Shown: positions 35,271 through 44,900, numbered from the stretch's first letter. The stretch: 64,000 nucleotides of DNA from Geomesophilobacter sediminis (GCF_016458275.1 NZ_JAEMHM010000010.1:124001-188000); one strand, 5' to 3'. Notes: a model not told the origin generated them from the sequence alone. Translations and numbers: made by a program.

Positions 35271-36008
35271 ATGTCATTCTCCCCGATCTTAGCTTTGTTG
35301 CTCCTGGTTTTGATGTCGGCGCCGGCTTTAGCGGATGAAAGCGCGGGGTTGCCGCAAGAGCTGCGTGAGCTGCAAAGTGGCGCCGAGCAGGGGGACGCGG
35401 CAGCACAGCGAGTGCTGGGCAACCTCCTGCTTCAGGGCCAAGCGCTGCCGCGCGATCCGGCACGGGCGGCGTATTGGCTGGAAAGGGCCGCCAACGCCGG
35501 CGATCCGGTTGCGCAATACAATCTGGCAGTCATGTACGAGCGTGGGGACGGCATCATGCCGGACGTGGACCAAGCGCTGCGCTGGTACCGGCAGGCAGCC
35601 CGGCGGGGTAACGCGGGAGCGCAGCGGAACCTGGGCCATCTCTACCTACGCGGAGAAGGGGTTGCCGTGGACGTGGGCGAAGCGGGGCGGTGGTACTCCC
35701 AGGCCGCGGCGCAAGGGGACGCGATCTCCCAGTACAACCTTGGGCTCATGCACGAGCACGGTTTTGGCGTGGCCCAGGACTTAACCGCCGCGTTGGCCTG
35801 GTACCTGCGCGCCGCTGAGCAGGGGCATCCCCTGGCCCAGTGCAACCTGGGGAGCATGTACGCCCGGGGCGATGGAACGGGCCAGGACCTCGGCAAAGCC
35901 CGGTACTGGTACTCCCGCGCAGCAGAGCAGGGAGATGCCAAAGCGCAGAAGAACCTCCGCGTCCTTTCACAAGCCGCTGCCGGCTCAAAAGCCACTCTCA
36001 CGAGATAA
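35271..36008 (+). CDS. Exported Sel1-repeat protein
   Basis: A 245-residue protein with a signal peptide (cut near ALA/DE, residue 22) followed by about five Sel1-like repeats, each of about 36 residues with the pattern 'A.Q.NLG.MY..G.G...D...A..WY..AA..G'. Examples are 'AQYNLAVMYERGDGIMPD' and 'AQCNLGSMYARGDGTGQD'. Sel1 repeats form alpha-alpha superhelices used for protein contacts, often in the periplasm. ATG 35271 has GGAGG at 5-nt spacing. Paired with the CheW-like gene upstream; the reason for the pairing is unknown. Confidence 0.9.
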   Translation: MSFSPILALLLLVLMSAPALADESAGLPQELRELQSGAEQGDAAAQRVLGNLLLQGQALPRDPARAAYWLERAANAGDPVAQYNLAVMYERGDGIMPDVDQALRWYRQAARRGNAGAQRNLGHLYLRGEGVAVDVGEAGRWYSQAAAQGDAISQYNLGLMHEHGFGVAQDLTAALAWYLRAAEQGHPLAQCNLGSMYARGDGTGQDLGKARYWYSRAAEQGDAKAQKNLRVLSQAAAGSKATLTR

Positions 36009-36209
36009 CGCCCCCCCACCAATCGCCCCGGCCCGGTAGCTTGCGGACGCGGGCCGAATTTCGGACTGGTGGCGAAGGGGAGGCTGTTGGACTTAAGCAT
36101 CCATGGAGGTCATCGGAAAGACGCAGGAAACTCAGTAAACCACGTTTGGAATCCGGGTAGACCCAACTGACCAGCCACCAAGCATGCCACTCAGAAGGAG
36201 GGAACGACC

Positions 36210-37505
36210 ATGAAAGCAGGAAGTTTGTCATTGTCGGGCGTTGTCGGGCTGCTGTTTCTCTGCGGCGGCGCATGGGCCGCCCAGCCGGATAAACCACCGT
36301 GCGGGACCAGCGGCCCACTGAAAGGGACCGATCTCTCACCAGCGGCCTACAGCTATTCCGAGAGCAGCGCCGGCAATCAGACGGCTACCTTCACGGTCTC
36401 GTCGCCGCCGGTAGATTCCACCGGTGCCTGTGACGGATCACTTCCCCCGGTCTACGGTAACGGGGACAGTGGCTCTGAGATTTGGGTGGACGTCAAGGCA
36501 ACGGAGGTTTACCCCTCCGGCGATTTGGTTCTGACCCCTGCCCAGCAGGCCTCGTTGCTGGCAGCTTTCTCCTTCGAACCGCCGTCATTTTTGCTGAACC
36601 AGCCGGGCCTCGGTAACCAGACGGTCGTCGTGAAGTTCACCAACATCGATCTCCCTCCCGGGCAGTACGACGTAAACATCCAGGCCAAAATGGTGATCCC
36701 GGTCCCGGAGAAGGGAATCGGGGTGGGACCAGTCAACAAGACGTTTACCGTTACGGTGCTGCCGCCGCAGCAGACGGCCCTGGATACTCTACCTCCCGAG
36801 GTCCAGATAATCGCCCCTTCCAGCGGAAAGTTCCTCCTCAACGCCCCCCTGCATCTGGAGTTCACTGCCTACGCCCCCTTGGAAAGCGGGGCAGGAACCG
36901 GGGTATGGGCAGCGCGGGCTTACAGTACCAGCTGTGCCGTAGCGAACCAGGTCAAACAGGACCTGAGCAAGGAGTTAACGGTTTACCCAACGCTCCCGGT
37001 CAATGCAGGCGTCACGGTCACTGCCACCGACGACACAAACGTCGGGGCAATCGGCACCTTCATGCTCTATGCTGAAGCTGACGATAACGCAACTCCCCAG
37101 TATCATACCGGAACCGAGATGACGTCCTTTACCGTCGGGGTCGGAATGACACTGTTGCCGCCGGTAAGTGTCGTTGGCCGCCAGTTCCCCACCGGCAGTA
37201 CCGTTCCCATCAAGTGGGCCCTCACCGATGCAAACAGCGCCAACCTCTCTCCGTTTTCCAGCATCATCGTGACGGTGACCCCGCCATCGCCAGGCGTTCC
37301 GACCGAATACCTGGCCGGAGACGGAGCCGGCGCGATTAGATGGGAGGTCGACTCCAACGGGAAAGCCACTCAGTACCTGGTGAACTACCCGATTCCCAAG
37401 GATTTGTCGGGAACCTATACCGTCGCGATCTATGTTGAAGATATCTGCGGCGAGCCGGCAAAACAGGGAGAATTCCGGTTCACCGCCGTGAACAAGGGGA
37501 AGTAG
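36210..37505 (+). CDS. Exported Ig-like-domain protein
   Basis: A 431-residue secreted protein: a signal peptide (cut near WAA/QP, residue 24) and then beta-rich Ig-like modules ('ATFTVSSPPVDSTG', 'PPEVQIIAPSSGKFLLNAPLHLEF', 'PVSVVGRQFPTGSTVPIKWALTD'). The last segment looks like the common 'PIKWxLTD' Ig-like fold found in bacterial surface proteins. There is no anchor, so it could be periplasmic or released. It stands alone between a 200-bp gap and a terminator. No specific function. Confidence 0.75.
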   Translation: MKAGSLSLSGVVGLLFLCGGAWAAQPDKPPCGTSGPLKGTDLSPAAYSYSESSAGNQTATFTVSSPPVDSTGACDGSLPPVYGNGDSGSEIWVDVKATEVYPSGDLVLTPAQQASLLAAFSFEPPSFLLNQPGLGNQTVVVKFTNIDLPPGQYDVNIQAKMVIPVPEKGIGVGPVNKTFTVTVLPPQQTALDTLPPEVQIIAPSSGKFLLNAPLHLEFTAYAPLESGAGTGVWAARAYSTSCAVANQVKQDLSKELTVYPTLPVNAGVTVTATDDTNVGAIGTFMLYAEADDNATPQYHTGTEMTSFTVGVGMTLLPPVSVVGRQFPTGSTVPIKWALTDANSANLSPFSSIIVTVTPPSPGVPTEYLAGDGAGAIRWEVDSNGKATQYLVNYPIPKDLSGTYTVAIYVEDICGEPAKQGEFRFTAVNKGK

Positions 37506-37526
37506 CCGGGTAGGCGAGAAACAGGG

Positions 37527-37553
37527 GGGCCGCGACAAGCGGCCCTTTTTTTT
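37527..37553 (+). terminator. Terminator after the exported Ig-like gene
   Basis: Seven-bp GC stem (GGGCCGC at 37527-37533 and GCGGCCC at 37539-37545) followed by eight T residues. Confidence 0.9.
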
Positions 37554-37671
37554 GGGGAAATGTCTCTCAAAAGAGATCCGGCCTGATCCCCCCTTGATAA
37601 TGAGGGATGGGGGATTTGCCCTTCTGATGGTGGCTCCCCCCCTCGACCGTGGCATGCTCGCATCTCGCCCG

Positions 37672-37691
37672 CCCCCCTTGAACAAGGGGGG
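37672..37691. repeat. Short intergenic palindrome
   Basis: CCCCCCTT (37672-37679) and AAGGGGGG (37684-37691) around a 4-nt loop. The same C-run/G-run style recurs at 59370-59390 and 62015-62110 in this window, which suggests a dispersed extragenic element. The rest of the 37554-37869 gap shows no gene. Confidence 0.55.
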
Positions 37692-37869
37692 CAGCGTCTT
37701 ACCGACGAGCTCCGATCAGCTATGTGTGGTGCGGCTTTGCCGATCAACTTCTCCCCGGGATTTTTTCTTTGAGGTAGAGGCAAAGTAGGCTAAGATGTTG
37801 CGACTTCGGCGATCCTCCCGGATCGGCACTGATAATCATTACTACCGCACCAGCAAGGAGATACCGTAT

Positions 37870-38331
37870 ATGGCCAGTTTGAACAAAGTGATGCTCATCG
37901 GAAATCTGGGCAAGGACCCCGAAGTCCGCTACACCGCCGGCGGGACCGCCGTCGCCTCCTTTTCCGTCGCCACCTCGGAGAAGTTCAAGAACAAGAACGG
38001 CGAGTGGGAAGAAAAGACCGAGTGGCACAACGTGACCCTCTGGGCGCGGCTGGCCGAGATCGCCGGGGAATACCTTTCCAAAGGTAAGACCGTCTACATC
38101 GAGGGAAGGCTGCAGACCCGCAAATGGCAGGACAAGGACGGCAAGGACCGCTACACCACCGAGATCGTGGGCGAGAAGATGCAGATGCTCTCCGGCAAGG
38201 GTGAAGGCGGCCAGGGAGGCGGAGGCGGTGGCCGCCCCGCGGCACGCCCCAGCTCCCAGGGCCAGGGTTACGGCGGCGCCCCCCAGTACGAGGAGCCGAC
38301 CTTCAACCCCGACGACGAGATCCCGTTCTAA
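37870..38331 (+). CDS. ssb: Single-stranded DNA-binding protein
   Basis: A 153-residue SSB. The OB-fold domain fills residues 1-110 ('[20 protein letters not shown]', '[20 protein letters not shown]', '[15 protein letters not shown]'), followed by a Gly/Gln-rich linker and the acidic tip DDEIPF that binds replication and repair partners. I start at ATG 37870 with AAGGAGA upstream; the longer frame from 37795 adds unrelated residues. It acts in replication, recombination and repair. A good terminator follows, so transcription should not normally reach the tandem array downstream. Confidence 0.97.
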   Translation: MASLNKVMLIGNLGKDPEVRYTAGGTAVASFSVATSEKFKNKNGEWEEKTEWHNVTLWARLAEIAGEYLSKGKTVYIEGRLQTRKWQDKDGKDRYTTEIVGEKMQMLSGKGEGGQGGGGGGRPAARPSSQGQGYGGAPQYEEPTFNPDDEIPF

Positions 38332-38358
38332 CGATACAAGAGAGACCGAACAACAAAG

Positions 38359-38385
38359 ACGGCAGCCGAAACGGCTGCCGTTTTT
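38359..38385 (+). terminator. Terminator of ssb
   Basis: Stem ACGGCAGCCG (38359-38368) and CGGCTGCCGT (38372-38381) followed by Ts. The upstream flank plus left arm (38350-38371) is nearly identical to 39943-39965. Confidence 0.9.
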
Positions 38386-38507
38386 GCGTTTTAACCACCT
38401 TCGTTGTCAACTGCGTAGGCCTGCCCCCGCCCGCACCACTTCATCGGCGATCAGGAGCGGCAGGCAGCTGCCTGTCTTTAAAGCGGTGTCGTCCGGTTCA
38501 CTCGTCC

Positions 38508-39053
38508 TCGCAAGTGCACGGGGTCCCCCTGCAGATGCTCGGGGACCTGTTGCCGATGCACGTGGTCCACCTGCAAGTACAAAGGGACCATCGGCAAGAA
38601 TTTGGGGACCATCTGCGGGAACAACGAGACCACCTGCAAGTGCACGGGGTCCCTCTGCGGATGCTCGGGGACCTGTTGCCGATGCACGTGGTCCACCTGC
38701 AAGTACTGAGGGACCATCGGCAAGAATTCGGGGACCATCTGCGGGAACAACGAGACCACCTGCAAGTGCACGGGGTCCCTCTGCGGATGCTCAGGGACCT
38801 GTTGCCGATGCACGTGGTCCACCTGCAAGTACTGAGGGACCATCGGCAAGAATTCGGGGACCATCTGCGAAAACAACGAGACCACCTGCAAGTGCACGGG
38901 GTCCCTCTGCGGATGCTCGGGGACCTGTTGCCGATGCACGTGGTCCACCTGCAAGTACTGAGGGACCATCGGCAAGAATTCGGGGACCATCGGCAAGAAC
39001 TTGGAGACCATCCGCGAACGCAACGAGCCCCTCTGCAAACGCAAGAGGTACCG
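38508..39053. repeat. Array of 26 tandem 21-bp units with 126-bp super-period
   Basis: Twenty-six contiguous units, each exactly 21 bp with no insertion or deletion. A rough consensus on the plus strand is CTGCRRRTRCNCGGGGACC plus two variable bases; GGACC or GGTCC recurs once per unit. Six distinguishable unit types (a-f) follow one another in the order abcdef. This order repeats three times almost identically, then abcde, a variant of e and two more diverged units. Because 21 is a multiple of three and no unit contains a stop, all frames are open through much of the array, yet none has a good start: the plus frame (heptapeptides like ADARGPV) would start inside ssb, and the minus frame starts at TTG without a ribosome-binding site. 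I therefore call it non-coding with moderate confidence. Confidence 0.93.
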
Positions 39054-39105
39054 CTACGGCTGCCGAAATGAGGATGGTGGTCGAAGCATTTTAATTTCGT
39101 CGGTA

Positions 39106-39133
39106 TTGAATCGAGGTTTTGTTGGGGTATCTT
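39106..39133 (+). promoter_or_regulatory. Promoter between array and 221-aa gene
   Basis: TTGAAT (39106-39111), a 16-bp spacer and TATCTT (39128-39133) in a locally AT-rich stretch. It gives a leader of about 37 nt to ATG 39177, so this gene can be expressed independently of ssb and of the array. Confidence 0.5.
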
Positions 39134-39176
39134 ATCAGGCATCGTCATCATTAACCTACGCCAATGGAGGATCGCA

Positions 39177-39842
39177 ATGACAGATGTTCTTGATTTTCTC
39201 GACCTGAACTTTTCCCGCTTTGCCCACGACAATCTGCACATGCGCGGAGGGAGCATCGCCGACCTTTTGATGGTTCACCCGGTGTTCCTAGAGCAATTAC
39301 CTGAGGTCGTGGTCCCTCCGCAAGAGATCAAGCAGTTGGCCATCAAGTTCAGGGACCTGGTGAACGCGGCCGCCAAAGGGGGCAGCGACCGGATCGTCGA
39401 ACGCAACCAGGCGCGGGAGGAGCTGATCATTGCCCTCACGATAGCCGGACATTACCTCGAGATGGTGGCGGTAAAAAGAAACGACCTGACCCTCCTGGAA
39501 AACAGCGGTTTCCGCATGAAGAGCAGGTACGGTGCCCGGACGATCAGCACCGACCGGGAGCCCGAACACGTCCCGGTCATCACCAAGGTGAAGCGGGGCA
39601 AGAAATCCGGTTCCTTTGTGGTCCAGGCGAAGAGGCACCCGGGGCGGGTCGTGTACGTTTTGTCCGTCTCTACCGGGGACCCGGTCGATGAATCGTCCTA
39701 CCGCGAATTGGGGCACTTCCTCCAGTGTCAAAACGAGTTCAACGGTTACGAGGCAGCGACCAAGCTGAATTTGCGGCTGCAGTACGACATCAATGGCAAC
39801 CGCAGTGACTGGTCGGCCCCGGTCACCTATATCGTGACCTGA
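39177..39842 (+). CDS. Array-adjacent protein: helical domain plus Fn3-like domain
   Basis: A 221-residue soluble protein with no signal peptide. ATG 39177 has GGAGG at good spacing. Residues 1-115 look all-helical ('PPQEIKQLAIKFRDLVNAAAKGG', 'EELIIALTIAGHYLEMVAVKR'). A short basic hinge follows ('KVKRGKKSGSF'), and residues 145-221 look like a fibronectin-type-III fold: 'RVVYVLSVS', 'NEFNGYEAATKLNLRLQYD', 'NRSDWSAPVTYIVT'. I cannot assign a family. It lies 123 bp downstream of the 21-bp array and ends in a terminator whose stem copies the ssb terminator. A function on the array (binding or processing) is a hypothesis from position alone. Confidence 0.85.
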   Translation: MTDVLDFLDLNFSRFAHDNLHMRGGSIADLLMVHPVFLEQLPEVVVPPQEIKQLAIKFRDLVNAAAKGGSDRIVERNQAREELIIALTIAGHYLEMVAVKRNDLTLLENSGFRMKSRYGARTISTDREPEHVPVITKVKRGKKSGSFVVQAKRHPGRVVYVLSVSTGDPVDESSYRELGHFLQCQNEFNGYEAATKLNLRLQYDINGNRSDWSAPVTYIVT

Positions 39843-39947
39843 ACCCTCGATGTCGGCCCCTCCGGCAACTCCGGAGGACCAAAGAGAGTGCCAAAGGGAT
39901 CAAGTCTCTACGATTGGCGTTTTGGTGACGAAAAGCGAGAGGACAAC

Positions 39948-39982
39948 AAAAGACGGCAGCCGAAAGGTCTGCCGTCTTTTTT
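39948..39982 (+). terminator. Terminator of the array-adjacent gene
   Basis: A 12-bp stem (AAAAGACGGCAG at 39948-39959 and CTGCCGTCTTTT at 39969-39980) capped by CC-GAAA-GG, with further Ts. It shares a 22-23 nt sequence with the ssb terminator region. Confidence 0.92.
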
Positions 39983-40072
39983 GTTCGGGCCGCCGCTCTT
40001 TTGCGCTCGGCGGCGAGCGCCAAATGGGGTATGGTGTCTCTACTTTCCCCACTTCATAGTCCAGGAGTACCC

Positions 40073-40984
40073 ATGGGCATCGCGCCCGTCGCTTCGAAAA
40101 TAACCCTCCCTGAGCGGGAAAGACCCTATCCGTCCCTGCTCGAATTCCTGCGGGAGCGGTTTCCCCGGGTTCCGGGGGAGATCTGGGACCGGCGCCTGGC
40201 GGAAGGAAAGCTGCTCGACGAAGATGGCCGTCCCGTCGGCCCCGGCTTCAGCTACCAGCCCCAACGGACCATCTACTATTTCCGCGAGGTGGCGGAGGAG
40301 CGGGTTATCCCGTTCTCCGAGGAGATCATTTACCGGGACGAGCATCTTCTGGTCTGCTGCAAACCGCATTTTCTCCCGATGACCCCGACCGGGAGGTTCG
40401 CGGAGCAGTGCCTGCTCTCCCGGCTCCAAAGACGGACCGGCCTGGCGCACCTGGCGCCGCTGCACCGGCTCGACCGGGCTACCGCCGGTGTCGTCATGTT
40501 CTCCACCGACCCGACAACCGCCAAGCTCTACAGCAGGCTGTTTTTCCATGGAAAGATCCGCAAGCAGTACCATGCGGTCGCGCCGGCCCCGAAGCAGGAC
40601 GGGGAGAGTTCCTGGCGGGTCGAAAACCGGATCGAACCCGGGGAGCCGTGGTTTAGGATGCGTGTGGTGCCGGGAGCGCCCAACTCCGTCTCCCGCATCG
40701 AGGTCGTGGAACGACAGGGCGATCTGGCGCTTTTCCGGTTGAGCCCGCTGACCGGTAAGACGCATCAACTCCGCCTGCACATGAGCGGGCTCGGGTTTCC
40801 CATCCTGAACGACCGGCTCTACCCCGACCTTTTGCCGCAACAGGAGGACGACTTCGAGCGCCCCCTGCAGCTGCTGGCCCATACCCTTTCCTTTGAGGAC
40901 CCGTTATCGGGGGTGGAGCGGGAGTTCGTTTCGACCCGCCGGCTTTGCGCCGCAATCCCGACGAGCCGCAGTCATCCCCTTTGA
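40073..40984 (+). CDS. RluA-family pseudouridine synthase
   Basis: A 303-residue RNA pseudouridine synthase. The catalytic motif HRLDRATAG has Asp134; other family motifs are 'LLVCCKPHFLPMTP' and 'SPLTGKTHQLRLHMSGLGFPILND'. There is no full S4 domain at the N-terminus, although residues 15-60 look like a degenerate one. It converts uridine to pseudouridine in rRNA or tRNA; the exact site cannot be told from sequence. I start at ATG 40073 with CAGGAG upstream; the longer frame from 40001 adds unrelated residues. Confidence 0.93.
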   Translation: MGIAPVASKITLPERERPYPSLLEFLRERFPRVPGEIWDRRLAEGKLLDEDGRPVGPGFSYQPQRTIYYFREVAEERVIPFSEEIIYRDEHLLVCCKPHFLPMTPTGRFAEQCLLSRLQRRTGLAHLAPLHRLDRATAGVVMFSTDPTTAKLYSRLFFHGKIRKQYHAVAPAPKQDGESSWRVENRIEPGEPWFRMRVVPGAPNSVSRIEVVERQGDLALFRLSPLTGKTHQLRLHMSGLGFPILNDRLYPDLLPQQEDDFERPLQLLAHTLSFEDPLSGVEREFVSTRRLCAAIPTSRSHPL

Positions 40985-41249
40985 AGAGCCGCAAGTTCAA
41001 AGGTTGGAGCTGACGTCCGTGCCTTGCCATATCTTGCACAGCAATGACATCTACCCGCTGTTCCCCCCTCCGCTGCTTAGCATCCCATCCTCGATGGTTC
41101 TGTATTCACCAGCGATGCCACCTTCCACCAGCGCGGCCGGAGAACCGGAGGCGGCACATCCTCGCCCCACACTCAAAGAAAAAATTTAACTTTTTTCCGG
41201 AGCTGCCGAAAGACACTTATGCAGGGAAACGATACTCAAGGAGAAGATC

Positions 41250-41564
41250 GTGAACAACAGAAAACACGAGCGGACTGACTGCCAAACGGAAGCGACGATT
41301 CACTACCAGGGTGAAGACATAAAAGGTGTCGTGGAAAACTTGAGCCTGAAGGGGCTGTTCGTCAAAACGGACCAGAAGATCAACGTGGACGAGCAGGTTG
41401 GTATTTCGGTCCACTTCTACGGTGCCGACGCCGATCTCTCCTTCAATCTCCAGGCTACCGTCGTCCGGGCCGCCGAAAACGGTCTCGGTTTCGGGTTCCA
41501 GAAGATCGACATCGATTCCCTCGCTCTCCAGAAAAAAGAACCGGCCCTGCAAGCACCGGCCTGA
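41250..41564 (+). CDS. PilZ-domain protein
   Basis: A 104-residue protein that is essentially one PilZ domain. The N-terminal Arg-rich motif ('NRKHERTDC', RxxxR type) and 'ENLSLKGLFV' ((D/N)xSxxG) are both present, which predicts c-di-GMP binding. It starts with GTG at 41250 behind AAGGAG. As a stand-alone PilZ it would act by protein contact, for example on motility, adhesion or polysaccharide export. Its promoter should lie in the 265-bp gap upstream (40985-41249), where I see nothing else. A strong terminator follows. Confidence 0.92.
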   Translation: MNNRKHERTDCQTEATIHYQGEDIKGVVENLSLKGLFVKTDQKINVDEQVGISVHFYGADADLSFNLQATVVRAAENGLGFGFQKIDIDSLALQKKEPALQAPA

Positions 41565-41595
41565 CCTCCTTTTCAGTCTTACCAGATGTGCTCGC

Positions 41596-41629
41596 AAAAG
41601 ACGGGAGTCGAAAGACTCCCGTCTTTTTT
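41596..41629 (+). terminator. Terminator of the PilZ gene
   Basis: A 14-bp stem (AAAAGACGGGAGTC at 41596-41609, complement at 41614-41627), GAAA loop, T run. Confidence 0.93.
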
Positions 41630-41740
41630 GTTTCGGAATTTCCCCCTGAAAGGGTGCCACTGCACGAAGGGTTGCGGCTGCCCGAGCAACATTCCTGTCG
41701 CGATCGTTCCTCTCGGAACGAATTAGGTAGCAGCCATACC

Positions 41741-41826
41741 CTGTGGGAGCGCCTTTCCAGGCGCGAACCGCCGAAGGCGGTGACAACGGCTGCCGGCACT
41801 TCGCACCTGGAAAAGACGCTCCCACC
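41741..41826. repeat. REP-like palindromic element 1
   Basis: GTGGGAGCGCC, TTCCAGGCGCG, then ACCGCC/GGCGGT, closing with GACGCTCCCAC, so the outer ends pair with each other. Related copies lie at 55109-55168, 58083-58123, 58192-58233 and 62301-62383. A shorter second motif, CATTCCTGTCGCGATC, sits just before it (41690-41706). Together they fill the 41630-41989 gap, with no gene. Confidence 0.75.
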
Positions 41827-41989
41827 GTAAAATCGCGCTGAGACCCGTCCTTAATCCACTCGCTACCCCCCCCCTGGCGGCTTCGCCAAGGGTTTTCTCT
41901 TCCCTGACCTCCGGAAGGACTCCTGCAGACCAGCAAACCACGGCCGGCACCGGCTCTCTCAGCAACCGGGCCTGACCTCGGTGCCCCCC

Positions 41990-44900
41990 CTACTGCATGG
42001 AAACATCCACATAGTAGTTGGCGCGATTCCAGCTCTGGTTCGGGAAGCAGCTCGCGGTCCCGTAGCAGTAGACGCTACCGAGATTGGTGTCTCCGTCCAC
42101 CGGAACGTGGAGCGGCGGAGCATCGACCGCTTTGGTGAAATACTGCTCGTCGGCACTGTAGTGCCCCACCTCGGTATGGTAGGAAATCACGTAGGTCTGG
42201 TTCGCGTTGATCTGGATCGCCGGCATGAAATAGACCTGCTGCCACCCGTACGCCGTTTCATCGGTGAAGGTCGCGGTAGCCAGGAGGTTCCCGCTGCTGT
42301 CCCAAAGGTTGCCGAAGTGGGTCCCGGTGTTGCCAAGGGCCTTGTAGAAACGAACCCCCGTGACTGTGCTGTTGAAGTCGCTTTTGAAGCGCACCCCCAG
42401 CTCAACCGGGCTGTCCCATCCCGAATCCGGCACCGCCGGAACCACCGAGGCGGACCAGATGGTGTTGGGTATGGTCATCGGCATGAAGGCGACGTCGACC
42501 CAGTAGTTGGTGCTGTTCCAGCTACGGTCCGGGAAGGTTCCGGCGGGGCCGTAGGCATAGACGCTGCCGAAACTGGCCATGCCGTCGGCAAGCGGATGCA
42601 GCGGCGGAATCTCCTGCCGCTCCGTGTCGAAGTAGTGGAGGTCGGCACTGTAGTGGCCTACCTCGGTATGATAGGAGGCAACGTAGGTGACGTTGGCCTG
42701 GATCTGGACCGGATAGCGGAAATCCACCTGCTGCCATCCCGTCGCGCTTTCGTTGGTGAAGGTTGCGGTGGCCAAAAGCTTCCCGCTGCTGTCCCACAGA
42801 TTGCCCACGTGGGTTCCGGTGTTGCCGGCTCCCTTGTAAAAGCGGATCCCGGTAATGGTACCGTTCCAGTCGGAGCGGAATTTCACCCCGAGTTCCACCG
42901 CGCGGTCCGGTCCGGAGTCGGCCACCACCGGAGCAGTATCCGCCGACCAGATGCTGAACGGCTGGTTCACCTGGGTGACCACCGTGGCATCGGTCGCGGC
43001 GTCGTTAGCCGTGTTGACTTCACCGCCTCCCGACACGGAAACCGTGTTGATGACGGTAACCGGGGCATCTTTTGCCACGTTGACCCTGATGGTCACCGGG
43101 GGATAGCTCTGACCAGGGGAAAGCGGGTCGCTTCGGGTGCAGGATGCGGCGCTGTAGTTGCAGGTCCAACCGTCACCGTTGATCGCGGTAAGGCAGAGGC
43201 CGACCGGAAGCACATCGGCGATTTGAACCCGCTCGGTGGTCGGCGCGTTCCCCCGGTTGGTCACGGTAAGGGTATAGGCCAAACCGAGCTGCCCTTGCAT
43301 GAAGTCCCCGATGTGGCTGCTGGTTACCGTCAAATCCGGGACTTCCATGGCCCGAACGGTCAAACTGCCCAACGAGCCGATAACCGACGGAGTCAAGGCG
43401 TCGGCTACCGTGATCGACTGAGTACCAGCGGTCAGGAAAATGACCGAAAAGGATCCTCTCCCGTTGGTAAGTACCACATCGGAAGGAAGGGTCGCCTGCG
43501 GATCGCTGCTGGTAAGGTGAATGGAGCCGTTATATCCCAATGCCACGGTGCCGGCATCGGTAAAGGCCGTCACCGCGAAGGTCGCTGCGGTTCCGGCCGT
43601 TATCTCGGCAAGACCGGATATCCCAAAGCCCGTTACCCCAAACCCCACAAAACTCTCGATTCTGTGGTTACCGTTATCGACGACGTAGATCTTGCTGCCG
43701 GCCGGGGTAACCGTCACCCCTACGGCTGCCAACATTTGCCCGTCGCCGCTTCCCGCCGAGCCCAAGGCTCCCACGAAATTGCCCACGGTATCGAATACCT
43801 GGACCGTTTGGCCGCCGGAGACGTACACGTTGCCGCACAGGTCAACGGCAACACCTTCCGGATGCGGTGAACTCCACTCGGCAAGAAAGTTCCCGTTTTG
43901 GTCCAGCTTCTGGATCTTGTTGTTTCCGGTGTCGGCTACGTAAAGATTCCCACGGTAATCGGTCCCTACGCCAACCGGGGATCTGAATTTCCCGGTGCCG
44001 GTGCCGGTGCCGCCCAGCGTGGCCAGGAGCCGCCCAGTGGGATCCAGTTCTTTAATCTGGCTGGGAGAGGTATCAACCACGTAGAGATTACCGTTGGGAG
44101 CCACGACGAGACCTGCGGCAGTCAACAAGTTGGCGTTCCATCTGGTCGCTAAGGTACCGTCGCTGCGATACTGGTAAATAAAACTGGCGTCGTTATCGGA
44201 GACGTAGATTTCACCACTGTGGCCGACCCCGATTCCCGTTGGAAAGATGAGGGTCCCGAACTGCTGCAGGAAACGGCCGGCGCTATCCAGCTTCTGGACC
44301 CAACCATACCAGCTGTCGGTGACATAGAGATTGCCGCTGAGATCCAAGGCGATGTCGATAGGGTTGCGGAAATACCCTGCGCCATAAAGGAAGCTGTCCC
44401 ACTCGGCAAGAAAATCACCGCCGGCGGTGAAGAACTGGATCCTGTCGTTACCGGTGTCGGCGACCACGACCTTCCCCGTGCTGTCAATGGCAATTCCACG
44501 GGCCGCATTGAACTGCCCGGGCATCAAGCCGCCAGGCCTCCCCGAGCCGAACGTCCCCCACGAGCGCAGGTAGGTGCCGGAGCTACTGAATACGGTGACC
44601 CACGTAGCGACGACATAGACATCACCCTGCCGGTCGATGGCGAGCGCCTGCGGGTTGCTGCTGAACTGATCCGCAGCGGACCCCTGGCTTCCCCACTGAC
44701 CAAGGTAGTTCCCGCTCGAATCGAAATACTGGATACGGTAGTTCCCGGTGTCGACGACGTAGACCTTACCGCTGGCATCGATCGCTACATCGGCGGGAAA
44801 CCTGAATTGCCCGTTCCCGGTGCCGAAGGTCCCCCACTGGCTGAGAAAGGTCCCTGCATTGGTGAACTTCTGAATCCTCGCGTTCCTGCTGTCCGCGACA

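Noticed and set aside
38508-39053. CRISPR array
   Set aside because: Units are contiguous 21-mers with no alternating unique spacers of 30-40 bp, and no cas genes are present.
38201-39094. Long plus-strand open frame with A-x-x-x-G-P heptapeptide repeats
   Set aside because: Its start lies inside ssb in another frame, a good terminator separates the two parts, and no internal start with a ribosome-binding site exists; the frame is open because the unit is 21 bp without stops.
38478-39256. Minus-strand open frames through the tandem array (188 and 252 aa)
   Set aside because: They begin at weak start codons without ribosome-binding sites and have low-complexity composition; they mirror the repeat, not a protein.
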